Origin: Sphingobacteruim zhuxiongii
GTDB lineage: Bacteria > Bacteroidota > Bacteroidia > Sphingobacteriales > Sphingobacteriaceae
DNA: 64,000 nt
Direction: 5' to 3'
Assembly: GCF_009557615.1 (NCBI RefSeq)
Contig: NZ_CP045652.1
Coordinates: forward strand, 62,001 to 126,000
Translations under genes and position numbers: made by a program
In this document: positions 7,512 through 15,392 of the stretch, piece after piece
Layout of the letters: the number at the start of each line of letters is the position of its first letter
How positions within the stretch are numbered: position 1 is the stretch's first letter
Notes under the pieces: generated by a model
Told to the model about the DNA's origin: nothing
Seen by the model: only the letters and a program-made list of their open reading frames with translations
Databases searched by the model: none

Positions 7512-9938
7512 ATGGTTAAGCTTACGACATACAATAAGAAACGGGATTTCGAGAATACAGATGAACCGAAGGGAGCCCCTTCTGTCTCTAAAAGAAAAAG
7601 TGCACATAAACTACGATTTGTGGTACAGCGTCATCATGCATCGAGGCTACACTATGATTTTCGACTTGAATTGGATGGTGTATTAAAGAGTTGGGCGGTT
7701 CCTAAGGGGCCATCTCTGTATCCCAAAGACAAACGATTGGCTATGCAGGTCGAAGACCATCCGATAGATTATGCTTCATTTGAGGGAAGCATACCTAAAG
7801 GTAATTATGGCGCAGGTACGGTTCATATTTTTGATTCAGGCTATTACGAGTTTTCAGAGGCAAAGGATGAAGCCGAATTTTTGAAAAACTGGCGAAAGGG
7901 ATCTTTGAAATTTAAACTTTTTGGCCACATTTTACGTGGAGAATTTGCATTGGTACAGATGAAAGGCGATGAAGGCAAGGCTTGGCTGCTAATCAAACAT
8001 CAGGATAGATACGCTACCGATGCTCCATACAATAGCGAAGATTGTATAGCGGATAGTATTAAAGAGGCCGGTATCGTTTTTAAGGAGCAACCTCCACCCA
8101 AACCTATGCTCACCAAGCTTGTCGATAAGCTCCCAACCGGAGGTGATTGGGTATATGAAAAGAAATATGACGGTTTCCGGATAATCGGGGTACGAAGTTC
8201 GCAAGCAGTACACCTGTATTCTCGTAGTGGAAAAAGTATGAATCATTTATTTCCTTCCATTGTTCAGGAGCTAGCTGCACTGGATAAGGAAGTGTGTGTA
8301 GATGGCGAGCTACTGATCGAAGACATGGAGGGACGCTCACACTTTCAACTTATAGCCAGTGGCGAGCCTGTACCCAGCACGCTGCATCTCCGCTACTACG
8401 TATTCGATATTCTACGTCTGGAAAATGAGGTGCTTAACGAATACACCTTGGTACAGCGTAAAGAACTACTGAGATTACTTCTTAAACGTTTGAAGAAAAT
8501 TAAATTTATCAAGCCTGTCGAGGAGTTGCAAGGGGATATAGATACATTACGGCAAAAAGCGGAACAACAAAACTGGGAAGGAATTATTGCTAAAGAAAAG
8601 GAAAGTCGCTATCTCGAAGGCATACGTAATGCACAGTGGGTGAAGTATAAATTGAGACATAGCCAAGAGGCGATTATCTGTGGATACACCACACCGCAAG
8701 GTAACAGATCGCATTTTGGTGCACTCGTTTTAGGAATGTATAAAGAAGGCGTATTGACATATATTGGTAATTGCGGGACAGGATTTGACGAAGCGTTATT
8801 AGAATCCACCTATAAGCGGATGAAAAGGATAGTAAGCGATAAAAAGCCCTTCCCAAAAGCGATACACGTGGCAAAAGAGAAGGACGTGACCTGGTTGAGC
8901 CCCGAACTTATCTGTGAGGTCTATTATTCCGAATGGACATCGGATAAACATTTACGCCATCCCGTATTTAAGATGTTACGTACGGATAAGAAACCTCGAG
9001 AAATTGAATCAGAAGAATTATTACCTATGGAAAATAAAGACGAAAGTATTACTATTGGGAATAAAACGGTACAGCTTACGAATCTAGATAAGGTGTACTG
9101 GCCACAGGACAATTATATAAAAGGCCAGATGATTGCTTATTACGAGGAAATGGCAGATCATATGTTACCTTATCTGAAAGATAAACCAATCTCATTGCAC
9201 CGCTTTCCAAACGGGATCGATGCCGATAGTTTCTTTCAAAAAGACGTAGACCCGGATAAAATTCCAGATTGGGTAAAAACAGTACCAATTCATGCCGAGA
9301 GCACAGGCAAGGATATTGATTATATTATTTGCAACGACAAGGCGACCTTATTATACATCGCGAATCTGGGGTCTATCGAAATAAATCCCTGGCTCGCAAC
9401 TTACAAAAATCCAGAGAATCCAGATTTTGCAGTATTGGATTTAGATCCCAACGGAGCCGATTTTGAGGAAGTGATCCGAGTTGCAAAACTCGCCAAGGAA
9501 TTCCTGGACAAAATGGGGGCATCTTCCTTTGTGAAAACATCGGGATCTACAGGTATGCACATTTATCTTTACGTTGCTAAAAAGTATGATTACGATATCG
9601 TACGCGATTTTATTCAATTGTTGGCGGAGATGCTGCACGAGAGGTGTTTAGAAACAACCAGCATTGTAAGGGATCCCAAAAAACGTAAGGGAATGATTTA
9701 TTTGGACTTTTTGCAGAATAGAAGAGGGCAGACGATTGCTTCTCCCTATTCCTTAAGACCCAAGGAAGGCGCTACGGTCAGTGCACCACTTGATTGGAGC
9801 GAGGTACGACCTGGACTTGATATCAAAAGCTTTACGATTAAGAGTATGTTAAAGCGAGTGAAAGAAATCAAAGACCCATGGGCAGGCATTTGGAGTAGCC
9901 CCGTAGATATTAAAAAATCCCTGAAGCGACTAGGCTAG
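7512..9938 (+). CDS. ligD: Multidomain non-homologous end-joining DNA ligase LigD
   Basis: Three domains are visible in the order phosphoesterase-ligase-polymerase. Residues about 25-170 form the 3'-phosphoesterase domain (RHHASRLHYDFRLELDGV, SFEGSIPKGNYGAGTV). Residues about 200-500 form the ATP-dependent ligase, with the adenylated Lys in EKKYDGFRI, the GIIAKEKESRY motif and an OB-fold region. Residues about 510-800 form the primase-like polymerase (NLDKVYWP, SLHRFPNG, and the metal-binding FAVLDLDP). The length of 808 aa is normal. LigD with Ku repairs double-strand breaks without homology, for example in stationary phase. The ku gene is convergent and the two 3' ends overlap by 9 bases. 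The start is the ATG at 7512. Confidence 0.97.
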   Translation: MVKLTTYNKKRDFENTDEPKGAPSVSKRKSAHKLRFVVQRHHASRLHYDFRLELDGVLKSWAVPKGPSLYPKDKRLAMQVEDHPIDYASFEGSIPKGNYGAGTVHIFDSGYYEFSEAKDEAEFLKNWRKGSLKFKLFGHILRGEFALVQMKGDEGKAWLLIKHQDRYATDAPYNSEDCIADSIKEAGIVFKEQPPPKPMLTKLVDKLPTGGDWVYEKKYDGFRIIGVRSSQAVHLYSRSGKSMNHLFPSIVQELAALDKEVCVDGELLIEDMEGRSHFQLIASGEPVPSTLHLRYYVFDILRLENEVLNEYTLVQRKELLRLLLKRLKKIKFIKPVEELQGDIDTLRQKAEQQNWEGIIAKEKESRYLEGIRNAQWVKYKLRHSQEAIICGYTTPQGNRSHFGALVLGMYKEGVLTYIGNCGTGFDEALLESTYKRMKRIVSDKKPFPKAIHVAKEKDVTWLSPELICEVYYSEWTSDKHLRHPVFKMLRTDKKPREIESEELLPMENKDESITIGNKTVQLTNLDKVYWPQDNYIKGQMIAYYEEMADHMLPYLKDKPISLHRFPNGIDADSFFQKDVDPDKIPDWVKTVPIHAESTGKDIDYIICNDKATLLYIANLGSIEINPWLATYKNPENPDFAVLDLDPNGADFEEVIRVAKLAKEFLDKMGASSFVKTSGSTGMHIYLYVAKKYDYDIVRDFIQLLAEMLHERCLETTSIVRDPKKRKGMIYLDFLQNRRGQTIASPYSLRPKEGATVSAPLDWSEVRPGLDIKSFTIKSMLKRVKEIKDPWAGIWSSPVDIKKSLKRLG

Positions 9939-10685
9939 ACTAGCTTTAAGTTTTTCCAATAAATCGGTCGACTTGGTGCTTTCGACATTGATTTTCCGTA
10001 TCGATGTATGTTTGCCTTTAGCCTTCTGCTTGATGATTTTGAGAAGATCTGCAGTATATTCATTTTTGTAGGCGGATATATCGAATGCCTGCGAATGCTG
10101 CTTTATTAATTGCAACGCCATATCCATTTCTTCTTTTTTCATTTTTGTATTAACAGGGAGTCGTAGCTCTTCGGGGCTACGGATCTCTTCTTCAAAACGT
10201 AGTTTGTTCAGAAGCAATAGATTGCTGTGCGGTCTGACCAAGGCAAGGTTTTCAACGCTACGCATTACAAACGATCCCAACCCCGCGGTTTTACTTTTCT
10301 CAAGAGCTTTAAGTAACAGTTGGTAGGCTTTTTCACCGCCCTTGGCAGGTTCTAGATAGTAAGGGGTTTCGAAATATATACTATCGATTTCTTCTATTTT
10401 GACAAAAGAATGTAAGTTGATCATTTTATTCTTTTCCGGACTCGCTTCCTCGAAGTCGCTGGTCTCCAGCACTACATATTTATCCTTTAGTAAGTATCCC
10501 TTCACAAAATTGTCCCAGCTCACCTCTTTGCCCGTATTCTCATTTACTCGTTTATATTTTATGTTGGATTGGTCTTTGCGATCCAACATATCTAGATCCA
10601 AGCTGCTGCTCTGTGTGGCGCTGTAAATCTTAATAGGGATGTTTACTAAACCAAAACCGATAGCCCCTGTCCATATTGCTCTCAT
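9930..10685 (-). CDS. ku: NHEJ DNA end-binding protein Ku
   Basis: The protein begins with the canonical bacterial Ku start MRAIWTGAIGFGLVNIPIKI. It carries the core beta-barrel segments (KYKRVNENTGKEVSWDNFVKGY, shown here as two overlapping parts, and IYFETPYYLEP), then ALVRPHSNLLLLNKLRFEEE. The C-terminus is Lys-rich, as expected for Ku that recruits LigD and binds DNA. At 251 residues it is in the normal size range. It forms a ring on broken DNA ends and recruits the ligase. It is convergent with ligD and the stop codons overlap. The upstream sigma factor is co-oriented, 92 bases away. Confidence 0.96.
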   Translation of the reverse strand: MRAIWTGAIGFGLVNIPIKIYSATQSSSLDLDMLDRKDQSNIKYKRVNENTGKEVSWDNFVKGYLLKDKYVVLETSDFEEASPEKNKMINLHSFVKIEEIDSIYFETPYYLEPAKGGEKAYQLLLKALEKSKTAGLGSFVMRSVENLALVRPHSNLLLLNKLRFEEEIRSPEELRLPVNTKMKKEEMDMALQLIKQHSQAFDISAYKNEYTADLLKIIKQKAKGKHTSIRKINVESTKSTDLLEKLKASLA

Positions 10686-10776
10686 AATAATTCTCCTTGC
10701 AAATTTACCTTATCAAACAAGCAAAAGGCGGATTAGTTTACGCCGCCCGCCTCGTATGATAGATCTTGTTTTATCG

Positions 10777-11283
10777 CTACATATAGTGCGAAAATTGTTT
10801 TTGTAAACTCTTGCGTATCAAAAAAATCCTTGATTTAATCGTTCCCTCCGGAAGTCTGTACAATTCGGACAATTCCTTGTATTTATACCCTTGTACATGA
10901 TACTCAAACATTTCTTTATGTTCTGTGGACAGTTTTGTTAATGCAAGCTCCACATCTTTTAATACCAAGCTTTTTTCCACAGTATTCTCAGTGAAAGGCT
11001 CGTGGCAGCCCAGATCCTGCAATTGGGATACTTTATGATTTTCATAAAGATGCCTATGCTTGCGATTCCGATAATGATTAATGTAGATGTTTTTCATAAT
11101 AACAAACAACCAGGATATCACCCTTGGGTTATGAAAAAACTGATCTACGTATTTTAATGCACGCATTAGTGTCTCCTGTACCAAGTCTTGGATGTCTTCA
11201 GGATCATTGGTAAACTTGTAAGCAAGACTTTTTAATACCGAACGGTATTCAATAAGCTGTAGGTTCAAATCTTTGTTTTCCAT
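10777..11283 (-). CDS. ECF-type RNA polymerase sigma factor
   Basis: Sigma region 2 is near the N-terminus (NDPEDIQDLVQETLMRALK, then the -10-recognition stretch with SWLFVIMKNIYINHYRN). Sigma region 4 is at the C-terminus (ALTKLSTEHKEMFEYHVQG, YKYKELSELYRLPEGTIKSRI). The 168-residue length is typical of group IV sigma factors. There is no anti-sigma factor gene beside it. A second sigma factor of the same subtype lies at 27818-28315. GGTGAATACC at 11355-11364 lies 72 bases upstream of its start, so it may control itself or be controlled by the paralogue. It is co-oriented with ku. Confidence 0.9.
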   Translation of the reverse strand: MENKDLNLQLIEYRSVLKSLAYKFTNDPEDIQDLVQETLMRALKYVDQFFHNPRVISWLFVIMKNIYINHYRNRKHRHLYENHKVSQLQDLGCHEPFTENTVEKSLVLKDVELALTKLSTEHKEMFEYHVQGYKYKELSELYRLPEGTIKSRIFLIRKSLQKQFSHYM

Positions 11284-11354
11284 GTTGAAGTTATTTTAGA
11301 TGTACCAAGCCTGTTACAAAAAATATGCGAGAAGCATTAATTTTCAAGATTTCA

Positions 11355-11364
11355 GGTATTCACC
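11355..11364 (-). promoter_or_regulatory. GGTGAATACC element upstream of sigma factor 1
   Basis: Read on the minus strand the site is GGCGGTGAATACC, 72 bases before the sigma-factor ATG. It is the proximal half of the shared element described for ligD; the distal half (GTATATATAT) is weak. Confidence 0.4.
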
Positions 11365-11438
11365 GCCCGAGAAAGGATATATATACGCAGGTTGGATGAA
11401 AATACGCCTGTTAGTATGCTTGTGGGGTTAGCAAGCAG

Positions 11439-11472
11439 GTATTTAACAGGTCGGTAGTCGGTGTAAGTACGG
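11439..11472 (+). promoter_or_regulatory. Paired GGTATTTA...TAAGTACGG element
   Basis: GGTATTTAAC (11439-11448) and GTAAGTACGG (11463-11472) face each other, separated by 14 bases, and end 87 bases before the ATG of the secreted-protein gene at 11559. They match the shared element with one substitution in the proximal half. Confidence 0.4.
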
Positions 11473-11558
11473 TTTATCTTTCTGGGACAAGATAATGTTG
11501 AACAAATCAATTAGATAATTGTTAGCCTGTAAAGTATGTTAATGTAAATGAGTTGATT

Positions 11559-12053
11559 ATGAATATCGAGGTTTGGGCATTGTTGTTTTTGTTTATTATT
11601 CCGATGCCGCGTTCTGAGGCACAAAGTGACGCGCGTGAATATGATGTTCTCCGCACAATTGTATTTATGCGAACGGAGGGCTTGGGCATGATTGATCTAT
11701 TACATTCCCATAGTCACAATAAAGAAATAAAAGCACTCTGCCTCCGTATGAAGTCTTATTATACAGAGACCCAACCAGAAACCGTCGAATTATGCCGAGG
11801 TAAAGATTTACAACTTTCAGAGAAGGATGTAGACGTTCTGTTGGATCGGTTGAAAAAGGGCTTTGAGAATTATAATGTCGAAAGAGAAAGCGATTACCAG
11901 CATTTATTTGAAGAGCATATCAATAAAAGCATACAGCTTTATGCAGAACTCGTTCAAGAGCAGCGATGGGAGAATATTACTCATTTCTCCTTTACGGCAT
12001 TACCTGAACTCTTTAACCTACAGCAAGAGATCCGTAAAATAAAGAAACGATAA
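11559..12053 (+). CDS. Secreted helical protein, function unknown
   Basis: The N-terminus is a clear signal peptide (MNIEVWALLFLFIIPMPRSEA, with cleavage predicted after the Ala of SEA). The rest is almost entirely amphipathic helix with scattered His, Glu and Met. It has a flavour of DUF4142/DUF305-type periplasmic helical bundles, but I cannot assign a family. I prefer the ATG at 11559; a TTG two codons earlier is also in frame. It is divergent from sigma factor 1, and the shared intergenic region holds motif copies pointing both ways. Confidence 0.6.
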   Translation: MNIEVWALLFLFIIPMPRSEAQSDAREYDVLRTIVFMRTEGLGMIDLLHSHSHNKEIKALCLRMKSYYTETQPETVELCRGKDLQLSEKDVDVLLDRLKKGFENYNVERESDYQHLFEEHINKSIQLYAELVQEQRWENITHFSFTALPELFNLQQEIRKIKKR

Positions 12054-12096
12054 AGGCACATTCAGGTTTGAATACAATACCTGGATACATTAATAT

Positions 12097-12312
12097 ATGG
12101 AAGAATCGATTGTGATGCGGAAAGATAATATTCCTTTTGAGCTCGAGACGAGGCTGGTTGATAATGGCGCAGACTTTACACATGCAGTTGTACCGTTTAT
12201 GGCACATGTGGTGTTGGATGAAAACCTCATTACGGGACAAAATCCGCTTTCAGCAGCTCCAGCAGCGCGAACACTAATCGAACTGATCCGATCCCCAAAC
12301 CGCTTTAATTGA
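12097..12312 (+). pseudogene. DJ-1/PfpI-type glutamine amidotransferase remnant (C-terminal end)
   Basis: The 71-residue ORF contains KDNIPFELETRLVDNGADF and DENLITGQNPLSAAPAARTL. This is the C-terminal end of type 1 glutamine amidotransferase-like (DJ-1/PfpI) proteins, where ITGQNPxS follows the last strand. The nucleophile elbow with its Cys and everything N-terminal to it are missing, so the product cannot be a working enzyme. The 5' break is at about 12105. It is convergent with the SemiSWEET gene. Confidence 0.7.
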
Positions 12313-12321
12313 TTTTGCGGA

Positions 12322-12573
12322 CTATTCTCTGTAGATTAAATAATAGGTTAGGAGGGTTGCATTCACCAGTACGGAGAATGCGTTGGATAATATAATCGGC
12401 CATTCGGATTTCATAATTCCATACACGACCCATAAGGAGACTCCCACTAATAATACAACGATCATGACCGGAGATAAGGTCTGTACGTCTTTTTCTTTTA
12501 TGACTTTGATCAACTGGGGCAACATGGATACCGAGGTGAGTATTCCTGCAGCGATTCCGACTAGCATTTCCAT
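12322..12573 (-). CDS. SemiSWEET sugar transporter
   Basis: This is an 83-residue protein with three membrane helices and the PQ motif in helix 1 (MLPQLIKVIKEKDVQTLS), the architecture of bacterial SemiSWEETs. These form homodimers that move sucrose or other small sugars across the inner membrane. The conserved SLWVVYGI and LSNAFSVLVNATLL segments are present. It is divergent from DUF892 copy 2, and the intergenic region carries two facing copies of the shared GTATTTA/TAAATAC element. In this context it may move trehalose or a related sugar, which is inference. Confidence 0.9.
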   Translation of the reverse strand: MEMLVGIAAGILTSVSMLPQLIKVIKEKDVQTLSPVMIVVLLVGVSLWVVYGIMKSEWPIILSNAFSVLVNATLLTYYLIYRE

Positions 12574-12649
12574 ACATAAGGGTTTAAAGTATTGTGTTGC
12601 TAGTGAAACAAGTCTCGGGCCAAAGCGTTTAGACGCGGAAAATTTTACC

Positions 12650-12681
12650 GTGTATTTACGGAGCGATAGGAATAAATACGC
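12650..12681. promoter_or_regulatory. Divergent paired GTATTTAC...TAAATACG element
   Basis: GTGTATTTACG (12650-12660) and GGAATAAATACGC (12669-12681) face each other. The left half, read on the minus strand, is 77 bases from the SemiSWEET start; the right half is 75 bases from the DUF892 start. One dyad may serve both genes. Confidence 0.5.
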
Positions 12682-12755
12682 AAATTGAAGATATAACCAA
12701 CCAAACTACCATTGAAATGTTTTAATCGTATTAAATCAATAAAACAAATATTATT

Positions 12756-13274
12756 ATGGCACAAATGAAAGAATCTAATATGCCCAATGCGCATTTGCAC
12801 GAATTATTTGTCGATGAATTGAAGGACATCCTTGGGGCGGAACGCCAATTGCTTACTGGACTGAAGAAAATGGCAAATGCCGCCAGTAGCGAAAAATTGA
12901 GAGGTGCATTTGAAGTGCATTATGGGCAGACAGAAGGGCAAATCGAACGTTTGAAAAGTATTTTTTCTTCATTGGGTTTAGCCCCGCGTGGAAAGAAATG
13001 TAAAGCAATGGAAGGCCTGCTCGCGGAAGCAGAAGAGATTATAGAAGATTATCAGGATAGTCCGGAAGTGATCGATGCTGCGCTGATCGTGGCTGCCCAA
13101 AAAGTAGAACATTATGAGATTGCGAGTTACGGTAGCCTAGCGACCTTTGCAGATCTTATGGAACATGCAGAGGCACAGGAGCTTTTGGGACAGACTTTGG
13201 CAGAAGAAAAAGAAACGGATGTGTTATTGACCGAATTAGCAATGAGTCGAGCCAATAAACCATCAAATGCATAA
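12756..13274 (+). CDS. Ferritin-like DUF892 (YciE/YciF) stress protein
   Basis: This is an intact 172-residue member of the DUF892 family. It shows LHELFVDELKDILGAERQLL (helix 1), HYGQTEGQIERLKSIFSSLG (helix 2), AMEGLLAEAEEIIED (helix 3) and AAQKVEHYEIASYGSLATF (helix 4), with carboxylates and His placed to bind metal between helices as in ferritin-like folds. Homologues such as YciF are induced by osmotic and general stress; the reaction is unknown. A paralogue with two frameshifts is at 215-845. The gene is preceded by the shared TAAATACG element and followed by a strong terminator, so it is monocistronic. Confidence 0.93.
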   Translation: MAQMKESNMPNAHLHELFVDELKDILGAERQLLTGLKKMANAASSEKLRGAFEVHYGQTEGQIERLKSIFSSLGLAPRGKKCKAMEGLLAEAEEIIEDYQDSPEVIDAALIVAAQKVEHYEIASYGSLATFADLMEHAEAQELLGQTLAEEKETDVLLTELAMSRANKPSNA

Positions 13275-13299
13275 GCGGTGTTAAGTTAATTTGTTGTTT

Positions 13300-13347
13300 A
13301 GCGTGTTTACCAGATGATTCGTTTGTCTGGTAACACGCTTAATTTTT
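13300..13347 (+). terminator. Intrinsic terminator of DUF892 copy 2
   Basis: AGCGTGTTTACCAGA (13300-13314) pairs with TCTGGTAACACGCT with one bulged base, followed by AATTTTT. Confidence 0.85.
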
Positions 13348-13413
13348 GAGAGCGGGCACAAACATAAAAGCTTGGCTCTTTTTATTTTATGGGGGATCAC
13401 TACACAATAGATT

Positions 13414-13428
13414 GGGGTTTAAATACGC
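13414..13428 (+). promoter_or_regulatory. GGGGTTTAAATACGC element upstream of alcohol dehydrogenase
   Basis: The site is 80 bases before the ATG at 13509. The proximal TAAATACG half matches the shared element; the distal half (ATCACTAC) is weak. Confidence 0.4.
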
Positions 13429-13508
13429 TTTCTGAAAGCAAACTCAACCTTAGCTGAATTAACATGTTCGGGTACTATTAAGTATAAATGCTTTAAAATT
13501 ATTGGGAT

Positions 13509-14156
13509 ATGAAAGCAATGAATTATAGAGGGCCATATCGTGTGCGTATAGCAGAAAAGCCCTTGCCAGAGATCCAACATCCCCAAGATATAATACTCCA
13601 AGTGACGCGCGCCTGTATCTGTGGCTCCGATTTACACCTTTATCGCGGAAAAGTTCCGGATACTAGGGTCGGAACGACTTTTGGGCATGAATTTATTGGT
13701 GTCGTCAGAGAGATTGGAACGCAAGTGCAGAATCTCAAGATAGGGGATAAGGTTTTAGTACCCTTTAATATATCTTGCGGTAAGTTCACTTTTTGTTTGC
13801 AGGGCTTGTATGCTTACTGCCAGGAATCAAATGCGATGTCGGCTACAGTTGGTGGCGTGTTTGGCTACTCCCATCTTGCTGGCGGATTTGATGGAGGACA
13901 GGCGGAATATGTCCGAGTCCCTTATGGCGACGTAGGTCCGGTACTGATACCAGAGGGTATGAGCGACGAAGACGCTTTACTACTGACGGATGTCGTACCT
14001 ACTGGATATAGCGCGGCGGAGATGGGAGGGATTAAAAAAGGAGATACTGTCGTTGTATTCGGTGCTGGACCGATTGGTATTATGGCGGCACGGTGTGCAT
14101 GGTTATTTGGCGCAGCGCGGGTTGGAGTTGCTACCTTTAAGTGGAGACAGATTTAA
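13509..14156 (+). pseudogene. Zinc-dependent alcohol dehydrogenase, truncated by an IS
   Basis: The N-terminal GroES-like catalytic domain is intact, with CICGSDLHLYRG and GHEFIGVV (the catalytic zinc ligands), and the Rossmann fold starts at VVVFGAGPIGIMAARCAW. The homology stops at LFGAARV (about 14122), where an IS3-family element begins. The last ten codons (GVATFKWRQI) are read from the IS end. About 45% of the protein, including most of the NAD-binding domain, is missing and is not found on the other side of the IS. The structural zinc region has FTFCLQGLYAYCQ, so one structural Cys is already altered. The intact parent would be a formaldehyde-dehydrogenase-like medium-chain dehydrogenase. 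Confidence 0.88.
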
Positions 14157-14184
14157 AATAAAATAGAATTAAATTTGTTAAGAC

Positions 14185-14466
14185 ATGGCAAGAATATTTG
14201 ATGAGTCATTTAAAAAAATGGCAGTAGAGTTGTCCTATCTAAAGGGCTCGGTTTTGGAAGCAGCAAAAGAGTTGAATCTAGATGCAAGTAGATTAAGTAA
14301 ATGGCGTGTAGATCCTAGATATAATGGAGGTACACTATTACCAAAGAATGATAAATTAACTCCAGAGGAGCAAGAGATTAGGGAGTTAAAAAAGCGTTTA
14401 AATGAAGCAGAATTAGAAAACGTAATCTTAAAAAAGGCGGTAGCCATCTTTTCCAAGGGCGACTGA
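14185..14466 (+). CDS. IS3-family transposase OrfA
   Basis: This 93-residue protein has an N-terminal helix-turn-helix (ELSYLKGSVLEAAKELNLD) and a C-terminal leucine-zipper-like helix (ELKKRLNEAELENVILKKAV), as in IS3 OrfA proteins. An A6G heptamer (TTAAAAAAGG) near codon 83 allows a -1 shift into the OrfB frame, which then reads through KYEFIKSHMNL. It differs from copy 2 by a few residues. Confidence 0.92.
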   Translation: MARIFDESFKKMAVELSYLKGSVLEAAKELNLDASRLSKWRVDPRYNGGTLLPKNDKLTPEEQEIRELKKRLNEAELENVILKKAVAIFSKGD

Positions 14467-14492
14467 GAAAATATGAGTTCATAAAATCGCAT

Positions 14493-15347
14493 ATGAACCT
14501 ATTCGCAGTTGAAAAGATGTGCAAGATTATAAATACAAGCAGAAGTTCGTTTTACAAATGGATTTCTAGACCAAAAAGCAACAGAGATAAGAGAACAGAG
14601 GAATTATCTATACTGGTAAAACAAGCACATCAGGACAGTGACCAAATATACGGCAGTCCTCGAATTACTTTAGAACTGAATAAGAAAAATCATAAAATAT
14701 CACGTTCTTATGTCGCCAGATTGATGAGAAAATTGAATCTAAGAAGCAAGATTCGGAAGAAATTTAAGATAACGACAGATTCCAAACACAGTTTTCAACT
14801 TGCTGAGAATCTCCTTGGAAGAAATTTCTTTACAGATGGCCTATCGCAAAAATGGGTTGGTGATATTACCTACATCAAGACTGGATCAGGATGGCTGTAT
14901 CTTACTACTGTTATCGACTTTGCCGATAGAAAAATCATAGGTTGGTCGTTCAGTAATGACATGACGGCAGAGCATACAACTTTAAAAGCACTTAAAATGG
15001 CTATTGCACAAAGGAATGTAAAACAGGGTCTGATTTTCCACTCAGATAGAGGTGCTCAATATGCATGCAACGAGTTTAAGTCTTTATTAGGAAAAAATGA
15101 AATTATCCAAAGTATGAGCAGGAAAGGTAATTGTTGGGATAACGCAGTCGCGGAAAGCTTCTTCAAAACACTAAAATGTGAATTAGTTTATCACAGAAAA
15201 TTTGCAAACAGGGAAGCTGCGAGATTAGAAATCTTTAGATACATCGAAGGATTTTACCATCAAAAAAGAATCCATTCTGGATTAGGTAATAAAACACCAA
15301 ATGAAATGGAAAAATTTTATAAATCAACTAGTTTATTAGTGGCATAA
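14493..15347 (+). CDS. IS3-family transposase OrfB (DDE integrase)
   Basis: The 284-residue protein carries an HTH_21 region (SDQIYGSPRITLEL) and the rve integrase core. The first acidic residue is in WVGDITYIKT, the second in HSDRGAQYAC, and the Glu is in NAVAESFFKTLKCE. All three DDE residues are present, so it looks functional. Expression probably needs the -1 frameshift from OrfA. It is nearly identical to the copy at 34073-34927. Confidence 0.95.
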   Translation: MNLFAVEKMCKIINTSRSSFYKWISRPKSNRDKRTEELSILVKQAHQDSDQIYGSPRITLELNKKNHKISRSYVARLMRKLNLRSKIRKKFKITTDSKHSFQLAENLLGRNFFTDGLSQKWVGDITYIKTGSGWLYLTTVIDFADRKIIGWSFSNDMTAEHTTLKALKMAIAQRNVKQGLIFHSDRGAQYACNEFKSLLGKNEIIQSMSRKGNCWDNAVAESFFKTLKCELVYHRKFANREAARLEIFRYIEGFYHQKRIHSGLGNKTPNEMEKFYKSTSLLVA

Positions 15348-15392
15348 AAAGTCTCCACTTTTAAGTTGCAATTCCATTTCATCGCGTTTTAC

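Larger units (their letters stand above)
14123..15376 (+). mobile_element. IS3-family insertion sequence, copy 1
   Basis: The 1254-base element is bounded by imperfect inverted repeats that begin TGGAGTTGC at the left and read TGGAATTGC from the right. A second copy of the same length lies inverted at 34044-35297. Flanking trinucleotides differ (GGT on the left, TTT on the right), so there is no target duplication. The left flank is a truncated alcohol dehydrogenase, which points to a deletion or recombination after insertion. Confidence 0.92.
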
